This document shows positions 1 to 6,017 of a stretch of DNA of 24,613 nucleotides, one piece after another. The notes beneath the pieces were generated by a model. It saw nothing but the letters and a program-made list of their open reading frames with translations. It was not told where the DNA came from and did not search any database. Position numbers and translations under genes: made by a program. The stretch is from Paraliomyxa sp041600735 (GTDB lineage Bacteria > Myxococcota_A > Polyangia > Nannocystales > Nannocystaceae). Location of the stretch: positions 1-24,613 of the forward strand of contig JBFIJN010000067.1 in NCBI GenBank assembly GCA_041600735.1, in the 5' to 3' direction. The stretch's first letter is position 1. Every line of letters begins with the position of its first letter.

Positions 1-251
1 GGCCGAGCTGGAGCTGCTATACCGTGAGGTCGCGCTCGATCCGAAGGCCACCGAGGTGCGGCTGTTCGAGGACGCCGCGCACGCCTACAAGAGGGAGGGT
101 CCATGCTTCGTTCGACACTCGGTGAACAAGGTCCGCGGCCGGGATTGCTTTCAGGCGCCGAAGGATGGGGACGCGAAGGGACAAGCGAAGGCGGACGCGA
201 AGACCGCGGTGGTGGAGGAAGGTGGCGAGGTCTCGCCGCTGGAGGCGGAGG
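1..251 (+). repeat. Repeat A, copy 1 (toxin-cassette module, cut by window start)
   Basis: Positions 1-251 match 3365-3611 closely by eye, with a few small indels, including one G fewer just before the ATG at 103 and a 4-bp difference near 205. It contains the end of an upstream high-GC3 open frame (ending around the shared GAGGGAGGG), a strong Shine-Dalgarno-like GGAGG and the shared ATG. After about 251 the copies diverge into different downstream sequence. That is the layout of polymorphic-toxin cassettes: a common leader followed by exchangeable C-terminal tips. Confidence 0.85.
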
Positions 252-687
252 TCGGCAAGGCACAGGAGGCGGACGCGGCGCGAGCCTCAGGGGGGAATTG
301 TCTGGTGCACGGGAACAGATTCTGTCGCAGGCCGACGAAGCCCTTGCGCCGCTCGCCAAGCAGTTCCCCGACGCTCAGGTGGGCATTCGCGGCTCCCTCG
401 CTCGCGGCACCAAAGGCCCGCACAAGGCGAACGCACCATTTGACCCGGGCAACTTCGACGTGGATGCTTTCATCGTGAGCGATGATCTCGCCGGGCTGGT
501 GTCGAAGGACAAGCAGGGGTTCAGAAATCTCGCAAGGCTTCCGCAGTTCCGCGGCCTTGTGAGAGACATCGGCAAGCAACTTCAGAGCATCCCCGGCATT
601 AGGCCCGACACCTTCAAAGTTCGTGTGTTCTCGACCAAGGAGTTCGAGGCCGCCGTGAAGGCGAACGAGCGGCACTTCGTGAGATGA
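103..687 (+). CDS. Nucleotidyltransferase-fold toxin C-terminal domain (polymorphic toxin tip)
   Basis: The 194-residue frame starts at an ATG with a good upstream GGAGG. The convincing part is residues 70-194. It has the nucleotidyltransferase signature, GSLARG (residues 97-102) followed by NFDVDAFIV with the metal-binding pair Asp119/Asp121, then a helical region and a C-terminal RVFSTKEF stretch. The spacing between GS and DxD is longer than in minimal MNT-type enzymes. Such domains occur as C-terminal toxin tips, and the small gene 9 bp downstream fits an immunity partner. Residues 1-60 are Gly/Arg-rich with low third-position GC. Between about 115 and 300 another frame has better codon use, so the leader is probably frameshifted and the gene may be a degraded or orphan cassette. 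Target and activity are not known. Confidence 0.6.
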   Translation: MLRSTLGEQGPRPGLLSGAEGWGREGTSEGGREDRGGGGRWRGLAAGGGGRQGTGGGRGASLRGELSGAREQILSQADEALAPLAKQFPDAQVGIRGSLARGTKGPHKANAPFDPGNFDVDAFIVSDDLAGLVSKDKQGFRNLARLPQFRGLVRDIGKQLQSIPGIRPDTFKVRVFSTKEFEAAVKANERHFVR

Positions 688-696
688 GGACGTAGA

Positions 697-1062
697 ATGG
701 CAGACTTCGTATTTTTCCAGGCCGCCGTGGACTTCGTGTCCGACTCGCCCCTCAAGGAAATCGGCGAAAAGGTCGCCTCCACGTGCTTCGGAGGTGGGAA
801 GTTCATCGGTGAGAACGAGGGCATATGGGATGAGGTACCGGCGATGCGTCTCGACCGCCACGTCTTGGGCCTAGAAATCGTGCTTGGGGGCGGTCCGGGC
901 GAAGACGGCTACACGCTGGAGGTCGCCAGCAAGGACCCGCTGGGGGGAGAGTTACCAACTGATCCAGCGGAAAGCGTGAAGTTGATATGCGAGTTCTCGC
1001 GCTACCTATCCGGCTTGGTGGCCACCATCCCGGATGTCGAGCTTCGTCCGCCCGAGAGTTGA
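697..1062 (+). CDS. Putative immunity protein for the upstream nucleotidyltransferase toxin
   Basis: A 121-residue soluble acidic protein without signal peptide or membrane segment. It begins 9 bp after the toxin stop with GAGG upstream of the ATG, so the two are very likely co-transcribed. It has no motif I can assign to a named family. The immunity role is inferred only from position, size and the toxin-tip architecture of its neighbour. From 1063 to 1276 nothing recognisable follows before the transposase remnant. Confidence 0.55.
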   Translation: MADFVFFQAAVDFVSDSPLKEIGEKVASTCFGGGKFIGENEGIWDEVPAMRLDRHVLGLEIVLGGGPGEDGYTLEVASKDPLGGELPTDPAESVKLICEFSRYLSGLVATIPDVELRPPES

Positions 1063-1276
1063 TACCGCTAGCCCGCGACGACCGGCACACGACCACACAC
1101 ACCACGGCACACGGGCAGGTCGGCGGGGGCGGGTCCAATCGGGCGTGGATCGAAGCCTGAGCTGGATCGTAGACGTAGACGACCGTTTGGCGGCGCCTGG
1201 CGCTGGGGGAATTTGAACCTGTTAAAGATGGGCAGAGCGCGGAATCCTCGGGTTGAAACACCAAGAGAACGACGCG

Positions 1277-1690
1277 ATGCCCAACGCCAGGATCCCACAG
1301 CTCGACCCCTCGGAGAAGTCGCTGAACGCGTTCGCCAAGCAGCTTGGCGAGCTCGCGGAGAAGCGCTGCTCGGACCCCTCGGACTTCGAGGCGTTCACCC
1401 AAGCCGCCATGGCCCGCCATGGCATTGGTCGCCGATGCGATGTGGCTTGCCTAACAGCACAAGCTCGAGGCGCTGTGCACTACCGATGACGTCAGCCGTC
1501 GTCGCGGATCTATCATGGCCTGTGGGGAGCGCACGTTGTCTGGGAACCGCTGTACCGGCGCGCGGACGTTCGCAATGGCCCGACGCTCAAGCCCCTCGAC
1601 GTGCGGTTGGGTGTGGTCGAGCACTCGTTGCTGCCGAACCTTGCCCGCGCGGGCGGAGCCTTGCTGGCCTCGATGACCAGTCGTCATGCG
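1277..1690 (+). pseudogene. ISKra4-like transposase remnant (frameshifted, 3' truncated)
   Basis: The frame from ATG 1277 encodes a helical start (LDPSEKSLNAFAKQLGELAE, then SDFEAFTQAAMARHGI) like the N-terminus of ISKra4-family transposases. Near 1450-1510 the frame breaks. From about 1511 another frame reads RIYHGLWGAHVVWEPLYRR, then KPLDVRLGVVEHSLLPNLAR and ALLASMTSRHAEQ. This resembles the ISKra4 segment in which a short Tyr-Arg motif is followed by a Pro-Leu-x-x-Arg-x-Gly-Ile-Val-Glu stretch. The match then stops abruptly at about 1690, where nitrobindin sequence begins. No terminal inverted repeats were found. The family call rests on remembered motif similarity. Confidence 0.45.
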
Positions 1691-1694
1691 GAGC

Positions 1695-1813
1695 AGACGT
1701 CGCAGCTCGAGCGTCTCGTGGAACCGCACGGTCGCTCCACGCGGACACACGCCAGTCCCGGGCGCGCGCGTGGCCCAGCGCCCCAGGAACGGGCCGAGTG
1801 CGTCGAGCTGCAT
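1695..1813 (-). pseudogene. Truncated nitrobindin-family gene (N-terminal 39 codons)
   Basis: On the minus strand an ATG at 1813 opens MQLDALGPFLGRWATRAPGT and continues to the ETLELRRL segment, nearly identical to the start of the intact nitrobindin-family gene at 6772-7239. Homology ends at 1695, at the junction with the transposase remnant, so the last three quarters of the beta-barrel are missing and it cannot be functional. The fused downstream frame runs antisense through the transposase piece. Confidence 0.85.
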
Positions 1814-1863
1814 GACGGCTCCTCTAGTGCGGCTCGAGACACTCGGCAATGGGGGGCGGCCAG
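1695..1863. repeat. Partial duplication of nitrobindin 5' region, copy 1
   Basis: These 169 bp align without gaps to 7121-7289 (offset 5426). By eye there are about 11 mismatches, roughly 93% identity. The unit covers the first 39 codons of nitrobindin and about 50 bp upstream of its start codon. Confidence 0.9.
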
Positions 1864-1890
1864 ATGGGATGTGAACTATCCTCGACGCCC

Positions 1891-1998
1891 ATGCGCCTCG
1901 TCGCCCTGGCCGACACGCACTCGTACCACGCGGCTCTGACCGTGCCCGACGGCGATGTGCTCGTGCACGCGGGCGACATGACGCGGCTGGGCACGTGA
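1891..1998 (+). pseudogene. Calcineurin-like metallophosphoesterase, N-terminal fragment
   Basis: ATG 1891 opens a 35-codon frame reading MRLVALADTHSYH, then VPDGDVLVHAGDMTRLGT and a TGA. This is the beginning of a metallophosphoesterase: the D-x-H of motif I and the G-D of motif II are in place with normal spacing (compare SDTHG...GDVLLHAGDLT). The GNH(D/E) and later histidine motifs are absent, and the sequence switches at about 2000 to an unrelated DUF4157-like frame. It is therefore a decayed or deletion-fused remnant. It is divergent from the truncated nitrobindin fragment, 77 bp away. Confidence 0.75.
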
Positions 1999-2233
1999 GC
2001 CCCGGGCTCGTCCAACGGGCTTGTGCGTCTTGCGGTGCCGAGCCCCGGGAGGAGGACGATGAGTTCATCGCTCGCAAGCCTCACTCGGGTGCCGCAACCA
2101 CGTCCGAGGCTTCATCGCACGCGTCGGTGGATGTGGCCGAGCGCATCGAGCAAGCGCGTCGCGGGGCGGGGGCTGCCCTTGCGCAGGACACCCGCGATCG
2201 TCCGCAAATACCTCGACACTCTTGGCGCGCACC
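1995..2233 (+). pseudogene. DUF4157-type protein, N-terminal fragment
   Basis: The frame from GTG 1995 reads LVQRACASCGAEPREEDDEF, then an IARKP segment, a low-complexity linker and ERIEQARRGAGAALAQDTRD. This resembles the start of DUF4157 proteins: an RK/QRxCACGG-like Cys motif, an acidic QRKP stretch, then an x-Gly-x-Gly-x-x-Leu-x-x-x-x-Arg helix leading to a metallopeptidase-like core. The core (HExxH region) is missing because repeat B begins at 2234. DUF4157 proteins are often encoded with extracellular contractile injection systems or toxins, in keeping with the surroundings. The assignment rests on a short segment. Confidence 0.45.
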
Positions 2234-2467
2234 ATCCATCCCGAAGGTAGTCTCCATCACCCGGAGGGTCCATCCACCGATCGTCCCGCAGGCAAGGAAG
2301 GCCAACGTCGTTGCCCGAGCGGGCCAACAACCAAGCGGCTCTGGGACCTGCGCGGCCCGACGCGGCTGCGCGCCACTCAACGGCTGGAGCGAGCGCAGAC
2401 CCGCTTGGATCTCGAGCTCGACGTGTACGCGAAATGGCGCGCGTCCGACGGCCTCGACATCGCGCGG
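2234..2467 (+). repeat. Repeat B, copy 1
   Basis: These 234 bp align without gaps to 3087-3320, from ATCCATCCCGAAGGTAG to GACATCGCGC. The shared open frame includes RLERAQTRLDLELDVYA and has strong third-position GC, so it was once coding. The left boundary cuts a DUF4157-like fragment and the right boundary leads into a different tail than in copy 2. Confidence 0.9.
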
Positions 2468-2527
2468 ACCGACTTCCTGGACTCCGAGTGGGATGGAGCC
2501 GGCCTCGATCTCCGGTACAGCACTTAG
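2234..2527 (+). pseudogene. Cassette-module frame with short variable tail (copy 1)
   Basis: The repeat-B frame reads through RLWDLRGPTRLRATQRLERA and the LDLELDVYA segment. It then leaves the repeat after DIAR and ends in a unique 20-residue tail (DFLDSEWDGAGLDLRYST) with a TAG at 2525-2527. No credible start codon lies inside the module, and the tail is too short to be a toxin domain. I read it as the remains of a cassette gene recombined to a new end. The shared part is helical and unassigned. A delivery or accessory role in a SitBAI-like toxin cassette is only a guess. Confidence 0.4.
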
Positions 2528-2556
2528 TTCGAGACGTATCCTCCGACAGAACCAGG

Positions 2557-2922
2557 CTAGCCTAGACGGCCGCCGCCGGGGAGATCGCTCTCCCAGTCAC
2601 AAGCCGCAACGACCTGCATGCCTTGGGCGTGAAGCCAATCCATTAGAAACCCGACGAAACTCACGTATTCAGACGTAACATCGCGATCGCGATCGACAAC
2701 GACCTCTACCGTGTACGGGAAGTAGAGGAAGTTGCCCGGATGTAACCGGCGCAAATCGTCACTCGAATCGTCGTTCGGTCTCACATCGATCTCGTATTCG
2801 CCCGCGGCGATGGTCCATCCATTGCCCACGATCCTTCCGTTGCACGCGTCAGCGACGGACGATAGAAGATCCAGAAGGGAGCCCTCTGCACGTACGAACA
2901 TTCTTGTATATAATTCAGCCAT
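2557..2922 (-). CDS. Putative immunity protein (inverted cassette)
   Basis: A 121-residue acidic soluble protein with no signal peptide. It starts at ATG 2922, preceded by GAGG five bases upstream. The sequence has an alternating beta pattern (YEIDVRPNDD, LYFPYTVEVV) and a C-terminal helix with FLMDWLHAQGM, typical of small single-domain immunity proteins. No named family is recognised with confidence. The stop codon of a toxin-tail-like frame on the same strand (2925-2927) sits inside its ribosome-binding region, which supports a toxin-tail/immunity pair pointing opposite to the other cassettes. Its GC content is visibly lower than the chromosomal genes to the right, suggesting transfer. Confidence 0.6.
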   Translation of the reverse strand: MAELYTRMFVRAEGSLLDLLSSVADACNGRIVGNGWTIAAGEYEIDVRPNDDSSDDLRRLHPGNFLYFPYTVEVVVDRDRDVTSEYVSFVGFLMDWLHAQGMQVVAACDWESDLPGGGRLG

Positions 2923-2924
2923 TG

Positions 2925-3092
2925 CTACCTCAGTGGAATGAATGTACCTTTGTCGAACTCGCCGCCGATACGGTTCACTGAACTGTCTATCGGCATCCCC
3001 GCGTCAGTCGCTAGCCTCTTGCGGAGGCCCCGTAGCCCAGCTTCCCCCGCTTGGAGCTTGCCGGTCGAGATGGCGTGCAGGTTACTATTCAT
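2925..3092 (-). pseudogene. Toxin C-terminal tail remnant, 5' cut by repeat B
   Basis: The minus-strand frame reads HAISTGKLQAGEAGLRGLRK, then LATDAGMPIDSSVNRIGGEF and FIPLR, ending in TAG at 2925-2927. It overlaps the ribosome-binding region of the immunity-like gene that follows. Everything upstream on this strand is repeat B in antisense (from 3087), so only about 53 residues of the ancestral protein remain. It probably is the tail of a toxin whose front was replaced when the plus-strand cassette was inserted. The catalytic class cannot be told. Confidence 0.45.
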
Positions 3093-3320
3093 CCCGAAGG
3101 TAGTGTCGAACACCCGGAGGGTCCATCAGCAGACCGTCCCGCAGGCAAGGAAGGCCGACCTCGTTGCCCGAGCGGGCCAACGGCCACGCGGCTCTGGGAC
3201 CTGAAGGGCCCGACGTGGCTGCGCGCCACTCGGCGGCTGGAGCGAGCGCAGACGCGCTTGGATCTCGAGCTCGACGTGTACGCGAACCGGCGTGCATCCG
3301 AAGGCGTCGACATCGCGCAG
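3087..3320 (+). repeat. Repeat B, copy 2
   Basis: Ungapped match to 2234-2467. In this copy repeat B continues through 44 bp into repeat A (3365), showing that A and B are parts of one module of about 525 bp. Confidence 0.9.
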
Positions 3321-3364
3321 ACCCGCAGCCTCCGTCGCGGACCTCCCACCTCGCGAGAGCTGGC

Positions 3365-3611
3365 GGCCGAGCTGGAGTTGCTATACCGTCAGGTCGCGCT
3401 CGATCCGAAGGCCACCGAGGTGCGCCTGTTGGAGGACGCGGCGCCCGCCCACGAGAGGGAGGGGTCCATGCTTCGTTCGACACTCGGTGAACAAGGTCTG
3501 CGGCCGGGATTGCTTTCGCGCACCGAAGGACTGGGACGCGAAGGCGCAAGCGGAGGCCGACGCGACGACTGGTGGAGGAAGGGGGGCGAGGTCTCGCCGC
3601 TGGAGGCGGAG
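3365..3611 (+). repeat. Repeat A, copy 2
   Basis: Matches 1-251 with small indels. It carries the shared frame ELAAELELLYR, the GGAGG ribosome-binding-like site and the ATG at 3469-3471, corresponding to ATG 103 in copy 1. The copies diverge after the shared GAGGTCTCGCCGCTGGAGG. Confidence 0.85.
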
Positions 3612-3712
3612 GCGGCGACCGAGGGCGGACGAGAGTTGGGCCCTGGGGATCAGTTCAACCGTTATCTCGACGGAGCGGATGGGCTCCTCTCCGATCAGAT
3701 CTGAGGCTTTCG

Positions 3713-4141
3713 ATGAGAAGCGAAACCGCAACGCATCTGCTCCTCGTATGCAACAAGCCACGGATGTATCTGCAGACAGACCACTACGAGACTGTCTGCG
3801 CCTACCTCGACGGCTACAACACTGCGCTCGAAGGAGCCCCCCTCGCTGGATTTCGGGAGTGGCTGCTCGCAGAAGGAACAGAGTGGACGAACCTGCCTTG
3901 GTGCGGAGTTGTTCGCCGTCTGATATTCCCTTGCGCCGATCCGGCGAGCCCTCTTGCGGAGGCCGACGGTGAGCGGGCCCTCTCAGCGCTGGCGTCGGCG
4001 TTGGAAGGATACTTTGAGGACCGTAAATGCGGTGGCTTGGGAGCTGCTTTCCAAAAGTACAATTCATGGTTGATGGCGAGGACGGACGAATCAACCGCTG
4101 AGCTCCGGCAGCGCCTCCGCGACAAGGGCTGGCCCGAGTGA
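3713..4141 (+). CDS. Putative immunity protein (KPRMYL / YLDGYN type)
   Basis: 142 residues, soluble, starting 8 bp after the stop of the preceding cassette frame. The N-terminal pattern (CNKPRMYLQTDHYETVCAYL, then DGYN) resembles a family of small bacterial proteins with a 'RPxMYLG...l..fl.GY..A' motif often found in toxin/immunity loci. The C-terminal half is helical (FQKYNSWLMA, ELRQRLRDKGWPE). The immunity role is inferred from position and this resemblance. The toxin domain it would neutralise is reduced to a stub, so this may be an orphan immunity gene kept for protection. Confidence 0.6.
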   Translation: MRSETATHLLLVCNKPRMYLQTDHYETVCAYLDGYNTALEGAPLAGFREWLLAEGTEWTNLPWCGVVRRLIFPCADPASPLAEADGERALSALASALEGYFEDRKCGGLGAAFQKYNSWLMARTDESTAELRQRLRDKGWPE

Positions 4142-4266
4142 TGTACTATTCGGGATCTTTCGGGGGAACGGCCAATACCCGGAGTCTCCAGGAAGACCTG
4201 GAGCCGAGAACGTGCTTCAGTCGGAGAAGGGACCGAGGTCGCGGGCCCCAGTGAGGAAGAACAAGC

Positions 4267-4725
4267 ATGAACGAAGAATGTGAATCCATCGCGGTCGATG
4301 AGCCGGACGCTCCAGAAGCCACCTTCGAGCACTATGCCATGTTGCGCATTTCGAGCAAGCTAGAACTAGACTTGGACGGCATCAACTCGACTCTAGGCGT
4401 CAAGCCAACCCACATCAGAAGACGTGGTGTCCGGCCCGGCCCTCACGGACAACCGAGCCCAGAGGACGCCTGGATGTACCAACCGCCGGTTGCTAGCGAA
4501 GCCGACCTACATTGCCACATTGACGCACTCTGGAGTGTGCTAAAACCGCACGCAGAGTTCATCCGCCGTATGAAGCCGGACGCCTCAGTAACGATACACC
4601 TGGGCTACTTGAGCAGGGCAGCCTCCGCAGGAGTGAGCGTTCCTCACCTCTCGCTCGAGATATTTCACATTCTCGAACTTGATTTCCAACTCCACATCAC
4701 GGTGATGGAGGATGAGGAGACCTGA
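4267..4725 (+). CDS. DUF4279-family protein, probable orphan immunity protein
   Basis: 152 residues with a GAGGAAG ribosome-binding site before ATG 4267. After a 20-residue acidic start it follows the DUF4279 pattern: a beta strand (YAMLRISSKLELD), the hallmark LGVKPTHIRRRG, a conserved Trp (DAWMYQ), a helix with HIDALWSVLKPHAEFIRRM, a beta strand (VTIHLGYL) and a final helix-strand (LSLEIFHILELDFQLHITVM). DUF4279 proteins are frequent immunity-type members of polymorphic-toxin loci. No adjacent toxin was found, only the 125-bp gap upstream, so it is likely an orphan. Confidence 0.7.
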   Translation: MNEECESIAVDEPDAPEATFEHYAMLRISSKLELDLDGINSTLGVKPTHIRRRGVRPGPHGQPSPEDAWMYQPPVASEADLHCHIDALWSVLKPHAEFIRRMKPDASVTIHLGYLSRAASAGVSVPHLSLEIFHILELDFQLHITVMEDEET

Positions 4726-4769
4726 CAGCCGGCACCCCAGATCAGCGAGTGCACAGGCCTTCCTTGAGA

Positions 4770-5312
4770 ATGAGCGCAACGATGTTCATCATCCTCGAGA
4801 CCCGTGAAGTTCTCACGCACAACTTCGACAAGAGCGAGACGCCCATGTTCCAGGCCGCGGCTCAAGTGCACGCCATCGTGGGCAACCATGAGGCGGAGCG
4901 CACACTGCGGCTCTGGTATCGCGACATGAACCGACGGTTGAACGACGGCATAGAGCTGTGGTTCGAGCTCAGGCCCGATGAGGTGAAGCAACTCGCAGAC
5001 CTACTGGACCTCGATGCCGCGTTCTCCGTACTATGCCGAGATTCTTCCGAGAGCGGGAAGCAGAAGCACTTCGAGATACGAGAGGCATGGCTGGCCCGAG
5101 TCCTCGCCGCGGAGACCAAGATCTCCGATCCTGCATCAGGCGAAGCTGGCGAGAACAGGTTTCATCTAATGAACACCGCTTCTTGGATCAGCATTACGCG
5201 CGACTTCTTCCTCCACGCGATGGAGATTGGAGGCACGGTGGCGTGGTTCGACCCGTCGACGGACACGGCAGAGGTCATGGAGTGGGACTCGGTGCCATCA
5301 TCGAAATTGTGA
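4770..5312 (+). CDS. Hypothetical protein, possible immunity or accessory gene
   Basis: 180 residues from ATG 4770; an in-frame ATG at 4782 is an alternative, and neither has a strong ribosome-binding site. Soluble and mixed alpha/beta, with a strand-rich start (MFIILETREVLTHNFD), an amphipathic middle (VKQLADLLDLDAAFSVL) and an acidic end (AWFDPSTDTAEVMEWDSV). I do not recognise the family. It sits 44 bp after the DUF4279 gene in the same orientation and shares the lower GC of the immunity genes, so it may belong to the same cassette array. Its last codons abut the decayed exonuclease on the other strand. Confidence 0.55.
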   Translation: MSATMFIILETREVLTHNFDKSETPMFQAAAQVHAIVGNHEAERTLRLWYRDMNRRLNDGIELWFELRPDEVKQLADLLDLDAAFSVLCRDSSESGKQKHFEIREAWLARVLAAETKISDPASGEAGENRFHLMNTASWISITRDFFLHAMEIGGTVAWFDPSTDTAEVMEWDSVPSSKL

Positions 5313-5392
5313 GCCGAGTCGCAACTTGCGGGGATGAAGAATCTCGCCGCTGGAGGGACGAACTGGGCTCGAAGCTCAGGGGCGTCGAATCG

Positions 5393-5804
5393 ATCAAGAT
5401 CAATGCCCGACCCGGTCGCGCCGAACGGGCCCTTGCCCAAGTAGGTCATGAAATACCAGTGGACGAACATGCCATCCCAAACAGCTGGAGCGGCCAGGAA
5501 CACCGGACGGCCGATCCGCCGGAGTCCATTCACCCAGGCAGCGGCAGCGCCCATCGCCTCCTCGGGAGGGGGCGCTTCACTCAGCAGCCGGTCACGGGCC
5601 AAGCCGCTCACCGCGAGAGCTCGTGGGTCGTACTCGTCGGAGATTGGCCGGATCTGGGTGTAGAAAGCGAGATCGGGCCTTCCCGCAACGGCCATCCCGA
5701 ACGAGAGCATGCTGTAGCGGCCGGGCACGGGTCCATCCGCCTCCACATCTATCTACGGCGACGAATAGCTCCGGAAGTCGGTCGGTTCGGTCTCGGCTCG
5801 CCAC
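5393..5804 (-). pseudogene. DnaQ-like 3'-5' exonuclease, frameshifted and 3'-truncated
   Basis: Read on the minus strand, one frame gives LPELFVAVD. After a break a second frame gives DVEADGPVPGRYSMLSFGMA, then YDPRALAVSGL and PVFLAAPAVWDGMFVHWYFM, with similarity ending at GIDL near 5393. This is the DEDD exonuclease pattern (D-x-E in motif I, a conserved W-D later). The break coincides with a tandem AGATAGAT at the motif I codons. Removing one AGAT restores VAVDVEADG exactly and removes an in-frame TAG. The C-terminal motif III is missing. The gene is thus dead by a 4-bp duplication and by loss of its end next to the toxin-cassette array. Confidence 0.75.
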
Positions 5805-6017
5805 GAGTTGTGAATCTGGCGTGCTTCGAGCGCGGGCGCAACGGACAACACTGTGGACCGAGAGTAGCGCTGCCGTGCGGTGGAACAGCTCGGCCTGAGC
5901 TGCGGAGCCTGGCCGGCCGCGAGGCAGCCTCCGCGGCGGCGTTTGCTCGCCGACTACTCGCTCAGATCGCCGCCCAGGGATTGACCGGCGCGGGCGCTGG
6001 GATCACCATGGCGAGGA

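Larger units (their letters stand above)
3087..3704 (+). pseudogene. Most complete cassette-module frame (repeat B + repeat A) with truncated tip
   Basis: This open frame runs through both repeats. It has a helical, charged segment (RLERAQTRLDLELDVYA, then SRELAAELELLYRQVALDPK) with high GC3 up to about 3465. It then passes the shared GGAGG and in-frame ATG (3469) into a low-GC3 Gly/Arg-rich stretch, and ends with a short unique tip (GDQFNRYLDGADGLLSDQI) and TGA 3702-3704. Codon use and the indels relative to copy 1 suggest that two genes, an accessory gene and a toxin starting at the shared ATG, have been fused by frameshifts and that the toxin domain is mostly deleted. The next gene starts 8 bp later and looks like its immunity partner. 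The module family is not identified. Confidence 0.45.
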
